A stretch of 64,000 nt of DNA, from positions 53,627 through 117,626 of the forward strand of contig NZ_PXOH01000015.1 in NCBI RefSeq assembly GCF_003007785.1, written 5' to 3'. Made by a program: the position numbers and the translations under genes. Shown here one piece after another: positions 36,463 through 45,345 of the stretch; position 1 is the first letter of the stretch, and each line of letters starts with the position of its first letter. A model generated the notes under the pieces. That model ran no database searches and had not been told where the DNA came from. It was given only the letters and a program-made list of their open reading frames with translations. Source of the stretch: Aphanothece hegewaldii CCALA 016. Its GTDB lineage: Bacteria > Cyanobacteriota > Cyanobacteriia > Cyanobacteriales > Microcystaceae.

Positions 36463-37347
36463 ATGCCATCGCCATCTTTTTCAATGGATGATTTTGTACA
36501 AGCTTTGGATCAATATGATTATCAATTTGCCAAAGGACAAATCGTCAAAGGTAAAGTTTTTCAACACACATCAGATGGCGCATTTGTGGATATGGGGGGA
36601 AAATCTCCAGGTTTTGTTCCATTGCGTGAAGCTTCTGCACAATATATCACTAATATTGCTGAAGCCCTACCCCTACAAGAAGAAATGCAATTTCTTATTA
36701 TCGCTGAACAAAATGCCGATGGGCAAGTTACCCTATCGCGTCGTCAATTGCTACTAAAACAAGCATGGGATCATGTCGAAGAAATTGCCGAAAGTGATAC
36801 ATCTGTTCAAATGCGAGTGAGTGGAGTCAACAGAGGGGGAGTCACCGGAGAAGTAGAAGGGTTAAAAGCATTTATACCTCGATCGCACCTCATCGAAAAA
36901 GATGATTTAGATGCTTTAGTTGGGCAACTGCTAACCGCTAATTTTCTTCAAGTCGATCGAGAAAATAATAAGCTAGTATTATCTCAACGACAATTAGCTA
37001 AAGCCGCCGCTATGCGTCATCTCATTGCTGGGGCATTAGTTGAAGGAACAGTTGTCAAAATTCAGCCTTATGGAGTTTTTGTAGACTGTCAGGGCGTTAC
37101 AGGATTATTACATATTAAACAGGTGAGTAATTCCCATGTTGATGCTTTAACAACTGTATTTAAAATTGGACAGAAAATTAAGGTAGTTGTTGCTGATATC
37201 GATGAATATAAAAATCGGATTTCTTTCTCGACTAAAGTGTTAGAAGCTTATCCAGGGGAAATTTTAGAAAAAATGGATGAAGTTATGGAAAATGCCGATG
37301 TAAGATTACAAGAAGCAAAAGAAAGACAAGCCCAAAATCCAGAATAA
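36463..37347 (+). CDS. rps1B: 30S ribosomal protein S1, short cyanobacterial paralogue
   Basis: The 294 residues have three S1 RNA-binding repeats: about 22-90 (KGKVFQHTSDGAFVDMGGKSPGFVP), about 105-170 (MRVSGVNRGGVTGEVEGLKAF) and about 190-258 (VEGTVVKIQPYGVFVDCQGVTGLLH). Escherichia coli S1 has six repeats, whereas cyanobacterial and plastid forms have three. The MPSPSFSMDDFVQALDQYD start is typical of the second cyanobacterial S1 copy (Rps1b), which binds RNA and may help translation initiation. The paralogue assignment is an inference. Confidence 0.88.
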   Translation: MPSPSFSMDDFVQALDQYDYQFAKGQIVKGKVFQHTSDGAFVDMGGKSPGFVPLREASAQYITNIAEALPLQEEMQFLIIAEQNADGQVTLSRRQLLLKQAWDHVEEIAESDTSVQMRVSGVNRGGVTGEVEGLKAFIPRSHLIEKDDLDALVGQLLTANFLQVDRENNKLVLSQRQLAKAAAMRHLIAGALVEGTVVKIQPYGVFVDCQGVTGLLHIKQVSNSHVDALTTVFKIGQKIKVVVADIDEYKNRISFSTKVLEAYPGEILEKMDEVMENADVRLQEAKERQAQNPE

Positions 37348-37351
37348 AGCA

Positions 37352-37388
37352 TTTTGTAGGGGATAGGGCAACCCAACCCTTACAAAAA
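37352..37388. repeat. Imperfect palindrome of the GTAGGGG family, after rps1B
   Basis: TTTTGTAGGG pairs with CCCTTACAAAA around a short centre (GATAGGGCAACCCAA). It starts a few bases after the rps1B stop and could end transcription. Related palindromes are at 39493, 40263 and 53362. Confidence 0.6.
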
Positions 37389-37533
37389 AAACTAATATTA
37401 AACAAGCCAGCTAAAAAAATGACGATCAACATCCTGAAATTGTTAACATAGTTTTTAGGACAATTAACCCATTGAATGTCATATTAAAAACGAATTAGCA
37501 CCATTAATCGAACCTTTAAGGTAGGAAGTAATC

Positions 37534-39486
37534 ATGGGTATGAAAGATAAATTTCAATTTCCCCGTGTTGGGAATCTTCTTTTAGTTTTAGCCGGTGCTT
37601 CGTTTCTAGCTTATTTATTTTTTCCTCGTTCCAATAATATACCCGAACGGACTTTAACACCCTACAGCGAATTTTTAGAAAGAGTAGACAAAGGAGAAGT
37701 CAGTCAAGTAAAAATAGCTAATCAGTTGATCCTTTATCAGTTAAAATCACCCTTAGAAGGCTTAAAAGCTCCAGATAGTTTTAATATTCCCGAGCAACCT
37801 CTTTCGGTTACCAAAAACGCTCAAAATCCTTTTCATACTTACCCCGAAAACAATCAAAGTCAGTATCCATCTAGACCACAAGGAACTATTTTAGCAACGA
37901 TTCCCATTGATGATCCAAATTTAGCTAAAACGCTCCAAGCAAGAGGGGTTATATTTGAAGCAGCGCCACCCCCCCAAAATGCTTGGTTTAGTACACTCCT
38001 CGCTTGGGTTGTGCCTCCTCTAATTTTAGTCGCAGCAATGCAATATTTTCTCCAAGATGATAGTCGTCGTTCTTTGGCTTTTAATAAAAATCTGGCTAAA
38101 GTGTATGATGGGGAATCAACGCGAATTACTTTTAGTGATGTTGCAGGTGCAGAAGAAGCAAAAACCGAATTAAAAGAGATTGTCGAATTCCTCAAAGAAC
38201 CCGATCGCTTTAATCGAATTGGGGCTAGAATCCCTAAAGGAGTTCTTTTGGTCGGGCCCCCGGGGACAGGTAAAACACTACTGGCTAAAGCCGTTGCAGG
38301 TGAAGCAGAAGTGACATTTTTTAGTATATCGGCTTCGGAATTTGTTGAATTATTCGTCGGAACGGGTGCAGCGAGAGTTCGAGATTTATTTAAACAGGCT
38401 AAAGAACAAGCTCCCTGTATTATATTTATTGATGAGTTAGATGCGATCGGTAAGTCTCGCAGTTCGGGTAATGTCGCTAGTGGTAGTAGTGATGAACGAG
38501 AACAAACTTTAAATCAGTTACTTACCGAAATGGATGGCTTTAATGCCAAAGAATCAGTGATCATTCTCCTAGCAGCAACCAACCGCCCCGAAACGCTAGA
38601 TCAAGCTTTATTACGTCCGGGCAGGTTTGATCGTCAAGTATTAGTAGATCGTCCTGATTTGGCGGGAAGATTGGCAATTTTAGAGATATATGCCCAAAAA
38701 GTACAAATCGGAGAAAATGTAGATCTAAAAGCGATCGCCACTCAAACCCCTGGTTTTGCTGGTGCAGATTTAGCGAATCTTGTCAATGAAGCGGCTTTAT
38801 TAGCGGCCCGAAATCAACGGGAACAAGTGTTACAATCTGATATTAAAGAAGCCATCGAAAGGGTGATTGCAGGTTTAGAAAAGAAAAGCCGAGTTTTAAA
38901 TGAACAAGAAAAGAAAGTCGTCGCCTATCATGAAGTGGGACACGCTTTAGTCGGGGCGGTGATGCCTGGTGGTGGTAGAGTCGAGAAGATTTCGATCGTA
39001 CCTAGAGGTTTATCGGCTTTGGGTTATACCCTGAGAATGCCCACAGAAGATCGATTTTTGATGAGTGAAAAAGAATTTGCCGAACAAATTGCAACTTTAT
39101 TAGGTGGAAGGGTAGCCGAGGAAATAGTCTTCGGAAGTGTCACCAATGGGGCTTCAGATGACCTACAACGGGCGACAGATATCGCGGAAAAGATGGTTAC
39201 TCTTTATGGCATGAGTAAGGTTTTAGGCCCCTTAGCCTATGACAAGCGACAAGGCAATAATTTTTTAAGCAATGGCAGCAGTAGCCCGCGTCGTTTAGTT
39301 AGTGAAGATACAGCGAAGACAATTGATGATGAAGTAAAACAATTGATTGAAAAAGGGTACGCACAAGCTAGAACGATTCTGACTCAAAATCGAGAGTTAT
39401 TAGAAATAATTACACAAAAACTTTTAGTAACAGAAGTTATTGAAGGAGAAGAATTACAAATGTTATTAGAAAAATGTAAGTTATAA
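37534..39486 (+). CDS. ftsH: ATP-dependent zinc metalloprotease FtsH
   Basis: The 650-residue membrane AAA protease degrades damaged thylakoid and membrane proteins, including photosystem II D1 in cyanobacteria. Two transmembrane helices (about 12-27 and 157-172) enclose a lumenal domain of about 130 residues that includes a Pro/Asn/Gln-rich insert near 100-125. Then come Walker A GPPGTGKT, Walker B IIFIDELDAIG, the second region of homology (NRPETLDQALLRPGRFDRQ) and the zinc site HEVGHALVG with a downstream Asp. The HEVGH in place of the common HEAGH keeps both histidines. Four paralogues are usual; I do not assign which one this is. Confidence 0.95.
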   Translation: MGMKDKFQFPRVGNLLLVLAGASFLAYLFFPRSNNIPERTLTPYSEFLERVDKGEVSQVKIANQLILYQLKSPLEGLKAPDSFNIPEQPLSVTKNAQNPFHTYPENNQSQYPSRPQGTILATIPIDDPNLAKTLQARGVIFEAAPPPQNAWFSTLLAWVVPPLILVAAMQYFLQDDSRRSLAFNKNLAKVYDGESTRITFSDVAGAEEAKTELKEIVEFLKEPDRFNRIGARIPKGVLLVGPPGTGKTLLAKAVAGEAEVTFFSISASEFVELFVGTGAARVRDLFKQAKEQAPCIIFIDELDAIGKSRSSGNVASGSSDEREQTLNQLLTEMDGFNAKESVIILLAATNRPETLDQALLRPGRFDRQVLVDRPDLAGRLAILEIYAQKVQIGENVDLKAIATQTPGFAGADLANLVNEAALLAARNQREQVLQSDIKEAIERVIAGLEKKSRVLNEQEKKVVAYHEVGHALVGAVMPGGGRVEKISIVPRGLSALGYTLRMPTEDRFLMSEKEFAEQIATLLGGRVAEEIVFGSVTNGASDDLQRATDIAEKMVTLYGMSKVLGPLAYDKRQGNNFLSNGSSSPRRLVSEDTAKTIDDEVKQLIEKGYAQARTILTQNRELLEIITQKLLVTEVIEGEELQMLLEKCKL

Positions 39487-39492
39487 CATACA

Positions 39493-39515
39493 GTAGGGGT
39501 TTGGTCTCCAAACCC
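39493..39515. repeat. GTAGGGGTTTGG-type palindrome
   Basis: GGGTTTGG / CCAAACCC form a perfect 8-bp stem with a 3-nt loop (TCT), directly after the ftsH stop. It may also act as a 3' hairpin. Confidence 0.75.
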
Positions 39516-39558
39516 AATTAACTGATCCGTAAAATGAAAGAGAACTTATAAAATATAA

Positions 39559-40200
39559 TTATTTTTGAAACTCAGATAATAGCCATGAAGTCACTTTACC
39601 ATGATTCATTTGACGACTGCGGCGTAATGCTTCTTCGAGTAAAGAGATTTCTAAGCCTGAAAGAACTTGCGATCGTTCTATTCGACGACTACCTTGATTT
39701 TCGATCATGAAAGCGATGATTTGAGCATTTTGTACATCGATAATCCAATATTCACGAACGCCTATTGATTCATATAATAAGCGTTTTTCACCTTTATCAT
39801 CTGCTAGAGAACTATAGGCAACTTCAATTACTAAATCTGGCGGTGGATAGTCATCTAGACTAATAATTGTGGTATCCCAAGGAATGATTTCAGCTTTATC
39901 ACCAAAATAAAATGATATGTCGGGTTGTATTTCTGTGTATCCTGTTTTTCGATATGTACAATTATCGTGTCCATCGATGTCTATTCCTTTAACACTTGCA
40001 AATAGAGCAACTCCAGCAATAACAATATAATGATCTCTTGAATGGGGGTTTCCAAGGGCTGCCATTTCTATTCTCATCCGTCCGTTGTAGTAGTAGACTT
40101 TCGCTTTTTCGTAAGCTGGATCTTCAGTAACTTGTAAATATTCCTCCCAAGTCGCTGGTACCCAAGTATCTGTTATTGGTTTAATTTGTAGCTGGCTCAT
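39559..40200 (-). CDS. Uma2-family (DUF820) putative restriction-like endonuclease
   Basis: The 213-residue protein belongs to a family that is very expanded in cyanobacteria, with a PD-(D/E)XK fold. Visible motifs are GRMRIEMAALGNPHSRDH (early helix and strand), EIQPDISFYFGD (Asp) and PPDLVIEVAYSS (E-x-A in place of the E-x-K core), followed by YESIGVREYWIID. The nuclease role is inferred from the fold and has not been shown for most members. Confidence 0.88.
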   Translation of the reverse strand: MSQLQIKPITDTWVPATWEEYLQVTEDPAYEKAKVYYYNGRMRIEMAALGNPHSRDHYIVIAGVALFASVKGIDIDGHDNCTYRKTGYTEIQPDISFYFGDKAEIIPWDTTIISLDDYPPPDLVIEVAYSSLADDKGEKRLLYESIGVREYWIIDVQNAQIIAFMIENQGSRRIERSQVLSGLEISLLEEALRRSRQMNHGKVTSWLLSEFQK

Positions 40201-40262
40201 ATTATTTTTCTCTTGCTACTTGTACTTCTTATATTAAAGCAATTTTAATTTTGATTAATAAT

Positions 40263-40287
40263 AAGGGTTTGGCAACCAAACCCCTAC
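40263..40287. repeat. GTAGGGGTTTGG-type palindrome, reverse orientation
   Basis: GGGTTTGG / CCAAACCC with a 3-nt loop (CAA) and CCTAC to the right; located just after the lysC stop. It is the mirror copy of 39493-39515. Confidence 0.75.
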
Positions 40288-40289
40288 AT

Positions 40290-42095
40290 TTATGCAGGTA
40301 CTTCGATTTTTTCGTGACCTGCTAATTCAAAGGCAGCATGAGCAGCTTTTAAGGCTTTTATTCCTTCTTCAATACTGACGACACAACTAATTTTAATTTC
40401 GGAAGTGGCGATCATTTGAATGTTGATTTTTTCTTTAGCTAATGCTTCAAAGAAACGAGCCGCAATTCCTGGCTGTCCGACCATTCCTGAACCGACAATA
40501 CTGATTTTTGAAATATTATTATTAATTAAAACTTCTCCTGTTCCCAGTTTAATCGCTAATTCTTCTAGGACAGTTTGTGCCGCAGATACATCATTTTGGG
40601 CAACGGTAAAAGCGATATCTCGTGTTGGCAAGCCATTAATGATACGACATCGTTGCGATTGAATGATCATATCAACACTAATATTTTTCTCGGCTAGTGT
40701 ATTAAAAATGAGGGCTGCCATACCAGGACGATCGCTAACATGACGGATCGCTATTTGGGCTTGTTTTGTATCTAAAGCAACACCGCGAACAGGAACCCCA
40801 GATTTAGCCACATCTATTGTAGAGGTAGCGGGAGACTGTTCAACATCAAAGGCTTGACAAAGAGCTTGAATTGCTTTTTCTCCTTGGCTTTCATCAATAA
40901 CGCAACTCACTTTTACTTCAGAAGTCGAGATCATTTCGATATTAATTCCCGCATCCGCTAAAGTTTTAAACATTTTCGCCGCGATTCCCGGACGACCAAT
41001 CATTCCCGCACCAGCAATAGATATTTTAGCGACTTTTTTCTCAACCATTACTTCAGCTTCTTCAGTGTTAGCGGGATGGCTGCGGAGGGCGGGCGCGATC
41101 GCTTCGGCTACTGCTTCAGCCCCTTTGAGCATTTTTTGAACAACGGTGAAGGCGATATCATTGCTATTGCCTTCGTGTACTGATTGAATAATCAGATCTA
41201 CATCAACGTTTTGATGGGCAATTTCTCTAAATAGTCTTGCCGCAATACCAGGACAGTCAGGAACCCGCAATAAGGCGACTTTAGCTTGATCTGCGTCGTA
41301 TTCAACCGCATCAACCGCTTTAGTGAGTTCTAACCCTTGTAGAGATCGGGGTTTCGGTTGGGGTGAAACGACTTTGGTTCCAGGGTGATCGCTCCAACTC
41401 GATCGCACCACTAACGGTACACCAAAATTTTTAGCGATTTCGACGGCTCTAGGGTGTAAGACTTTTGCCCCTAAACTAGCGAGTTCTAACATCTCATCAC
41501 AAGTGATCTGCTCCATCAATTTAGCCTCTGGAACGATACGAGGATCGGTTGTGAGGATGCCTGGAACATCGGTATAGATTTCGCAAAAATCTGCTTTAAG
41601 GGCTGCTGCAAGGGCTACAGCCGAAGTATCCGAGCCTCCTCGGCCGAGGGTGGTAATCTCTAATTCACCACCGACACAAATTCCTTGGAATCCAGCGACG
41701 ACGACGACTTCCCCATCATTGAGGTGACGTTGAATGCGATCGGGTTTTATTTCCAGAATTCTAGCGCGTGTGTGTTCAGCTTCGGTTACTATACCGACTT
41801 GCGCCCCAGTCAGGGAAGTAGCGGGCTGTCCTATTTTATGTAGTGCGATACTGAGGAGAGCGATCGTAACTTGTTCACCCGTCGAGAGTAACATATCCAT
41901 TTCCCGACGCGAGGGGTTTGGGGAGATATCTTTGGCGAGATTGACTAAACCATCAGTTGTTTTACCCATTGCTGAAACGACGACAACGACTGTATTTCCC
42001 TCTTTTACGGTTTGAGCGATGCGTTGGGCGACAGATTTGATGCGTTCAACTGATCCGACGGAGGTTCCCCCGTATTTTTGTACAATCAAGGCCAT
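40290..42095 (-). CDS. lysC: Aspartate kinase with four ACT domains
   Basis: Catalyses the first step of lysine, threonine and methionine synthesis. The 601 residues begin with the kinase domain (VQKYGGTSVGSVERIKSVAQ, with FQGICVGGELEITTLGRGGSDTSA) and end with a duplicated regulatory region: ACT pairs at about 265-420 and 435-595, each containing VDLIIQS or VDMIIQS and ISIAGAGMIG or ISIVGSGMVG. This double-pair form is usual in cyanobacteria, longer than the approximately 400-residue Gram-positive enzyme, and probably gives lysine and threonine feedback. Confidence 0.96.
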   Translation of the reverse strand: MALIVQKYGGTSVGSVERIKSVAQRIAQTVKEGNTVVVVVSAMGKTTDGLVNLAKDISPNPSRREMDMLLSTGEQVTIALLSIALHKIGQPATSLTGAQVGIVTEAEHTRARILEIKPDRIQRHLNDGEVVVVAGFQGICVGGELEITTLGRGGSDTSAVALAAALKADFCEIYTDVPGILTTDPRIVPEAKLMEQITCDEMLELASLGAKVLHPRAVEIAKNFGVPLVVRSSWSDHPGTKVVSPQPKPRSLQGLELTKAVDAVEYDADQAKVALLRVPDCPGIAARLFREIAHQNVDVDLIIQSVHEGNSNDIAFTVVQKMLKGAEAVAEAIAPALRSHPANTEEAEVMVEKKVAKISIAGAGMIGRPGIAAKMFKTLADAGINIEMISTSEVKVSCVIDESQGEKAIQALCQAFDVEQSPATSTIDVAKSGVPVRGVALDTKQAQIAIRHVSDRPGMAALIFNTLAEKNISVDMIIQSQRCRIINGLPTRDIAFTVAQNDVSAAQTVLEELAIKLGTGEVLINNNISKISIVGSGMVGQPGIAARFFEALAKEKINIQMIATSEIKISCVVSIEEGIKALKAAHAAFELAGHEKIEVPA

Positions 42096-42254
42096 ATCAC
42101 TTACTTCAAAGGGTGTGTTACAAATATGATTTAGATTAATACTGATAGTATTTTTGGGCTAAGGAATGCAGGTTTTATCTTTTCCTAATTCCGTTCTTCA
42201 TCTTAACTTACCAAATTTTAAGTCGTATATGTAATCGAGTTTACATTCGATCGC

Positions 42255-42650
42255 TCAGGGGATGAAAAGCCGACTTACGCCTCTATAGCCATCAATGTCA
42301 AGCACAATTTCAACCAGCCGAACCGCACAACGCTCTCGATATTCAGGTTCATTTAACAAACGGTCAGGATCGCCGATGGTAATCACAGGCAATGATGCAG
42401 GTGTAATTTCCTCACGCATCACTTGTTCGAGGGAGTTCTCGCCCTTCATACTCCGATTGGCTGTCAACAGAATCATCTGATTTGATTGAGCTAACTGCCA
42501 TACTACTCGATCATCGCTATCGACTGGCAAGCTGATCTCATCAAACGTATTAAATCGAATTGGAACCCAATCCAGCCAGCCACCACTTAAAATACTACCT
42601 AGGAGCAGTACGGCGTGTCCTCTCAAGTTATGGTCAACCAAAAAATTCAA
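42255..42650 (-). CDS. PIN-like toxin candidate of the DUF5615/Mut7-C group
   Basis: The 131-residue protein starts MNFLVDHNLRGHA, the LVDxNL opening of Mut7-C-like PIN nucleases, and has further acidic positions in PVDSDDRVVWQLAQSNQMILLTANRSM, with D-D-x-x-V...A and the TAN motif in place of TxD. Such genes pair with DUF433 antitoxins, and here a DUF433 gene is directly upstream with a 4-bp overlap. RNase activity is inferred. Confidence 0.75.
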   Translation of the reverse strand: MNFLVDHNLRGHAVLLLGSILSGGWLDWVPIRFNTFDEISLPVDSDDRVVWQLAQSNQMILLTANRSMKGENSLEQVMREEITPASLPVITIGDPDRLLNEPEYRERCAVRLVEIVLDIDGYRGVSRLFIP

Positions 42651-43015
42651 GACCGATCAAACTTGGCTTTTGCGGCCTGAAGTTTTGCTCGAACAGCTTC
42701 TTGACTAGGTTTTGGTGGCTGGGCGGCAAGTCTGACAATGAGATTGCGATTTTTTTCTTCGTAGTATTGCTGAAGCTCTTGGGCTTCTTTGAGAACCATT
42801 TGATACTCAGCTTCAACGGTGGTGCGATTTGCCTCAATATACTCTAAAGCAGCGTTAATTTGTTCCTCTGTCAGTTCAAACAATCCCCGGATAAACTTAG
42901 GCGGATATTGAGCCGTCACATAATCCATTACATCATAAATAGTGATGCGAGTTCCTGCAATTGTTAGACCGCGTTCGGTACGGATAATTGCTATTTTTCC
43001 ATTCGTTGATGTCAT
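42647..43015 (-). CDS. DUF433-family antitoxin
   Basis: The 122-residue protein contains the DUF433 helix-turn-helix-like domain (GLTIAGTRITIYDVMDYVTA to ELTEEQINAALEYIEANR, about 16-65), followed by a charged C-terminal helix (about 70-122) that would cover the toxin. It overlaps the toxin gene by 4 bp (ATGA). Codon and base use in this pair looks more G+C rich than the flanking AT-rich ATPase gene, which suggests separate acquisition. Confidence 0.8.
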   Translation of the reverse strand: MTSTNGKIAIIRTERGLTIAGTRITIYDVMDYVTAQYPPKFIRGLFELTEEQINAALEYIEANRTTVEAEYQMVLKEAQELQQYYEEKNRNLIVRLAAQPPKPSQEAVRAKLQAAKAKFDRS

Positions 43016-43059
43016 CTTTGTTTACCTGTGCTTTGTCTTTAAGTTAACTGCTCTTTATA

Positions 43060-45135
43060 CTAAAATTCTATTTCTTTCTCGACTTCGATAATTTCTGTGT
43101 ATTCATATCCATTAGAACTACGAACGACGAGAGGATAATTTTTACCATCAATATTAATCGAATCTTCTTCGCAATCGGGTTTAGGAGAGTGATACACTAA
43201 AACATATTCTTTTCCGATGTAGTTTCTCATTTCTGTTTCGACTTCGCCACGCCATTGAGTTTTAGTGACTAAGACAATTAATTGATTAGCAATTTGAGGT
43301 ATTGCTTTAGCGACTTGTCTACGATAAATTTCATCTAAGCTACCAAACGGTGAATCCATGACCATCGGAAAGGTGCTACTATCTAAACCAATAAAGGTAT
43401 TTTTTTGACTCCAATCTCTGACACGATCAATTATTCCACCAATAAAAGATAAACTCAAAATCTGATTTTCTCCAGTGGATGCAGCAACAGGAACCGCTAC
43501 CCCCGATGTATTTTCGACCAGTCTTATTTCATAGTCACTATTAATTCTGGGAATATAAGGCGTAAAAGAAATAGTATTAAAAATTTCTTGAACTCGTTTT
43601 TCTAAGGATAATCTAAACTGATTTTCTACTCGTTTTCTTACTTCGATTAAGCGTTCTATTGCATCTTGTGTGCTAGTCAGTCTTTTTTGAGCAAGTATTT
43701 GTTTTTCTTCTTTAATTTTCTGTCTACTAATTTGTTTTTCTAAAGTTTCTAAGTCTTTTAATAATATTTCTTGCTGTTGTTTAATAACACCTTGTTCTAA
43801 AATTACATCTCTAATTGATATTTCGATTTCATCTAATCTTTTTTGGAGATTTTTGAGATCTTCATCTGGATAGTGTCTAAATTTATTTCGTATATCATCT
43901 AATTCTGTTTCAACTTGAGATAATTCGAGTCTCCATTGTTGAATATTAGCTTGTTCACTATCAATATCATGCCAAAAATCTTGCATTTGTCTTTCTAATT
44001 CTATAACATTAGATTCGAGTCTAATAGCCGCTTCTTCTACATCAGCCATTCCCGCTTTATTTTGCCAGCTTTGGACTTGTAAATATTGTTCTGTCCCTTG
44101 ATTAAGTTGACTTCCGCAAATACATTGTTGTCTGTCTAAAAGTTGTTCAATAAACTTTTGTTTAATTCCACTGGGTAACTCTCCTCGATTTCGTAATTCT
44201 TCAATTAAACCATAAAAGTAAGAATTAACGTCTGTTAGTAAAGTTATGTAACCTTTACTCGATAAGACTTTTTTAATTTTCTGTTTAGTATTAACTAAAT
44301 TATTGCGTAAATTTTTTTCTTGTTTTTCTAGCTTTTCTTTTAGTTGTTTTAATTCTTCTGCACCGCTTAATTTGAGTAACTGTTCTGAGATATTTTTCTT
44401 CAGTTCTTCATACTGAGTGAGTTGTTGATTCAAATTTTCTTTACGTTGAGTTGTTTTAAGTTTTTCTTGTTCTAAGTTATTTTTTTGTTTGATTAAAGTT
44501 TTAATATCTGAGTCACCCAAAACATTTAATTCATCTTGCAACGTTTTTTTAGCTTTTTTCAAATGCTCAATTGCTCGATCTAATATTTTGACTCCTAATA
44601 ATTCTTTGGTATCTTCAGCAATGGTATTTTTTTCATGACTACGAAAGATATGATCAATATGTTCCCCATCAAAGAAAAAGTATTGATGTAAGCTTTCTGG
44701 TAAAATTCGATTAATAATTTCTTCGGGTTGCTGCATTGGGTGATACCAACATCCATCATCAGCAGCAATTAACATAAAAAATTGATTTTGTCCATATTGA
44801 ATTTGACCATTATTATCTCGATAAACGAAACATCTTCGTTTAACTTGATAACGTTTACTTTCATGTTCAAAGATAATTTCTGCATAACATTCTACCGATG
44901 TTCCTAAACTAACTTCTGTAATTGCTCGTTTATTAATTAATAATTCTGGTGAAGCAAAAGCCGCCGTAAATTTCTCATAAAGTACCCAAGTAAAAGCATT
45001 TAAAATTGTGGTTTTTCCTGCTCCATTATTTCCATGTATAATCGTCGCATTTTTTAGCCCAGAACTTAAAATAATTTCGGGTGTTTTTCCATAAAATTGT
45101 CGAAAATTACAGAGTTTAAGGGAAAGCAGTTTCAT
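43060..45135 (-). CDS. SMC/Rad50-like ATPase (DndD-like)
   Basis: The 691 residues have an ABC-ATPase split by a long coiled coil: Walker A HGNNGAGKTT (about 34-43), the DndD-like FFFDGEHIDHI (about 153-163), two coiled-coil arms (about 200-300 and 375-500) joined at a zinc-hook-like CICG (about 340), then the signature-like STGENQILSLSF and Walker B VMDSPFGSLDE (about 595). This is the design of DNA-end or DNA-loop sensing ATPases such as Rad50 and DndD. No dndB, C or E, and no sulfurtransferase, are nearby. A small gene overlaps its start by 4 bp. Confidence 0.85.
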   Translation of the reverse strand: MKLLSLKLCNFRQFYGKTPEIILSSGLKNATIIHGNNGAGKTTILNAFTWVLYEKFTAAFASPELLINKRAITEVSLGTSVECYAEIIFEHESKRYQVKRRCFVYRDNNGQIQYGQNQFFMLIAADDGCWYHPMQQPEEIINRILPESLHQYFFFDGEHIDHIFRSHEKNTIAEDTKELLGVKILDRAIEHLKKAKKTLQDELNVLGDSDIKTLIKQKNNLEQEKLKTTQRKENLNQQLTQYEELKKNISEQLLKLSGAEELKQLKEKLEKQEKNLRNNLVNTKQKIKKVLSSKGYITLLTDVNSYFYGLIEELRNRGELPSGIKQKFIEQLLDRQQCICGSQLNQGTEQYLQVQSWQNKAGMADVEEAAIRLESNVIELERQMQDFWHDIDSEQANIQQWRLELSQVETELDDIRNKFRHYPDEDLKNLQKRLDEIEISIRDVILEQGVIKQQQEILLKDLETLEKQISRQKIKEEKQILAQKRLTSTQDAIERLIEVRKRVENQFRLSLEKRVQEIFNTISFTPYIPRINSDYEIRLVENTSGVAVPVAASTGENQILSLSFIGGIIDRVRDWSQKNTFIGLDSSTFPMVMDSPFGSLDEIYRRQVAKAIPQIANQLIVLVTKTQWRGEVETEMRNYIGKEYVLVYHSPKPDCEEDSINIDGKNYPLVVRSSNGYEYTEIIEVEKEIEF

Positions 45136-45305
45136 GATACAATTTCTTTGATAATCGTTAGAATATCGTCATTAATATTTCTTGGATTTTTCTGATAAAG
45201 TTTATCTTTTTCTAATTTTAGAACTCGTTCAATAATTTGGCGGACTTCGGGCGAAGCTGTAATAATAGGTTCTTGAATATTATTGAAATTATCATCAATA
45301 GTCAT
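45132..45305 (-). CDS. Small partner of the SMC-like ATPase, unknown
   Basis: A 57-residue protein (MTIDDNFNNIQEP...NDDILTIIKEIVS) with a helical centre SPEVRQIIERVLKLEKDKLY. It overlaps the ATPase start by 4 bp, so the two are translated together. I chose ATG 45305; an alternative at 45329 lies inside the hairpin 45314-45330 and would add eight residues. I do not recognise the family. Confidence 0.65.
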   Translation of the reverse strand: MTIDDNFNNIQEPIITASPEVRQIIERVLKLEKDKLYQKNPRNINDDILTIIKEIVS

Positions 45306-45313
45306 CGTTTTAA

Positions 45314-45330
45314 GGTGGGACTTGCCCACC
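45314..45330. terminator. GGTGGG hairpin between hemC and the ATPase pair
   Basis: GGTGGG / CCCACC with a 5-nt loop, between the hemC stop and the next start on the minus strand. There is no clean T run, so it may be an inefficient terminator or a leader hairpin. Confidence 0.5.
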
Positions 45331-45345
45331 CAATAAAAACATAAG

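Noticed and set aside
43060..45135. A complete DNA phosphorothioation (Dnd) system
   Set aside because: Only the ATPase resembles DndD; no DndB, C, E or cysteine desulfurase is nearby.
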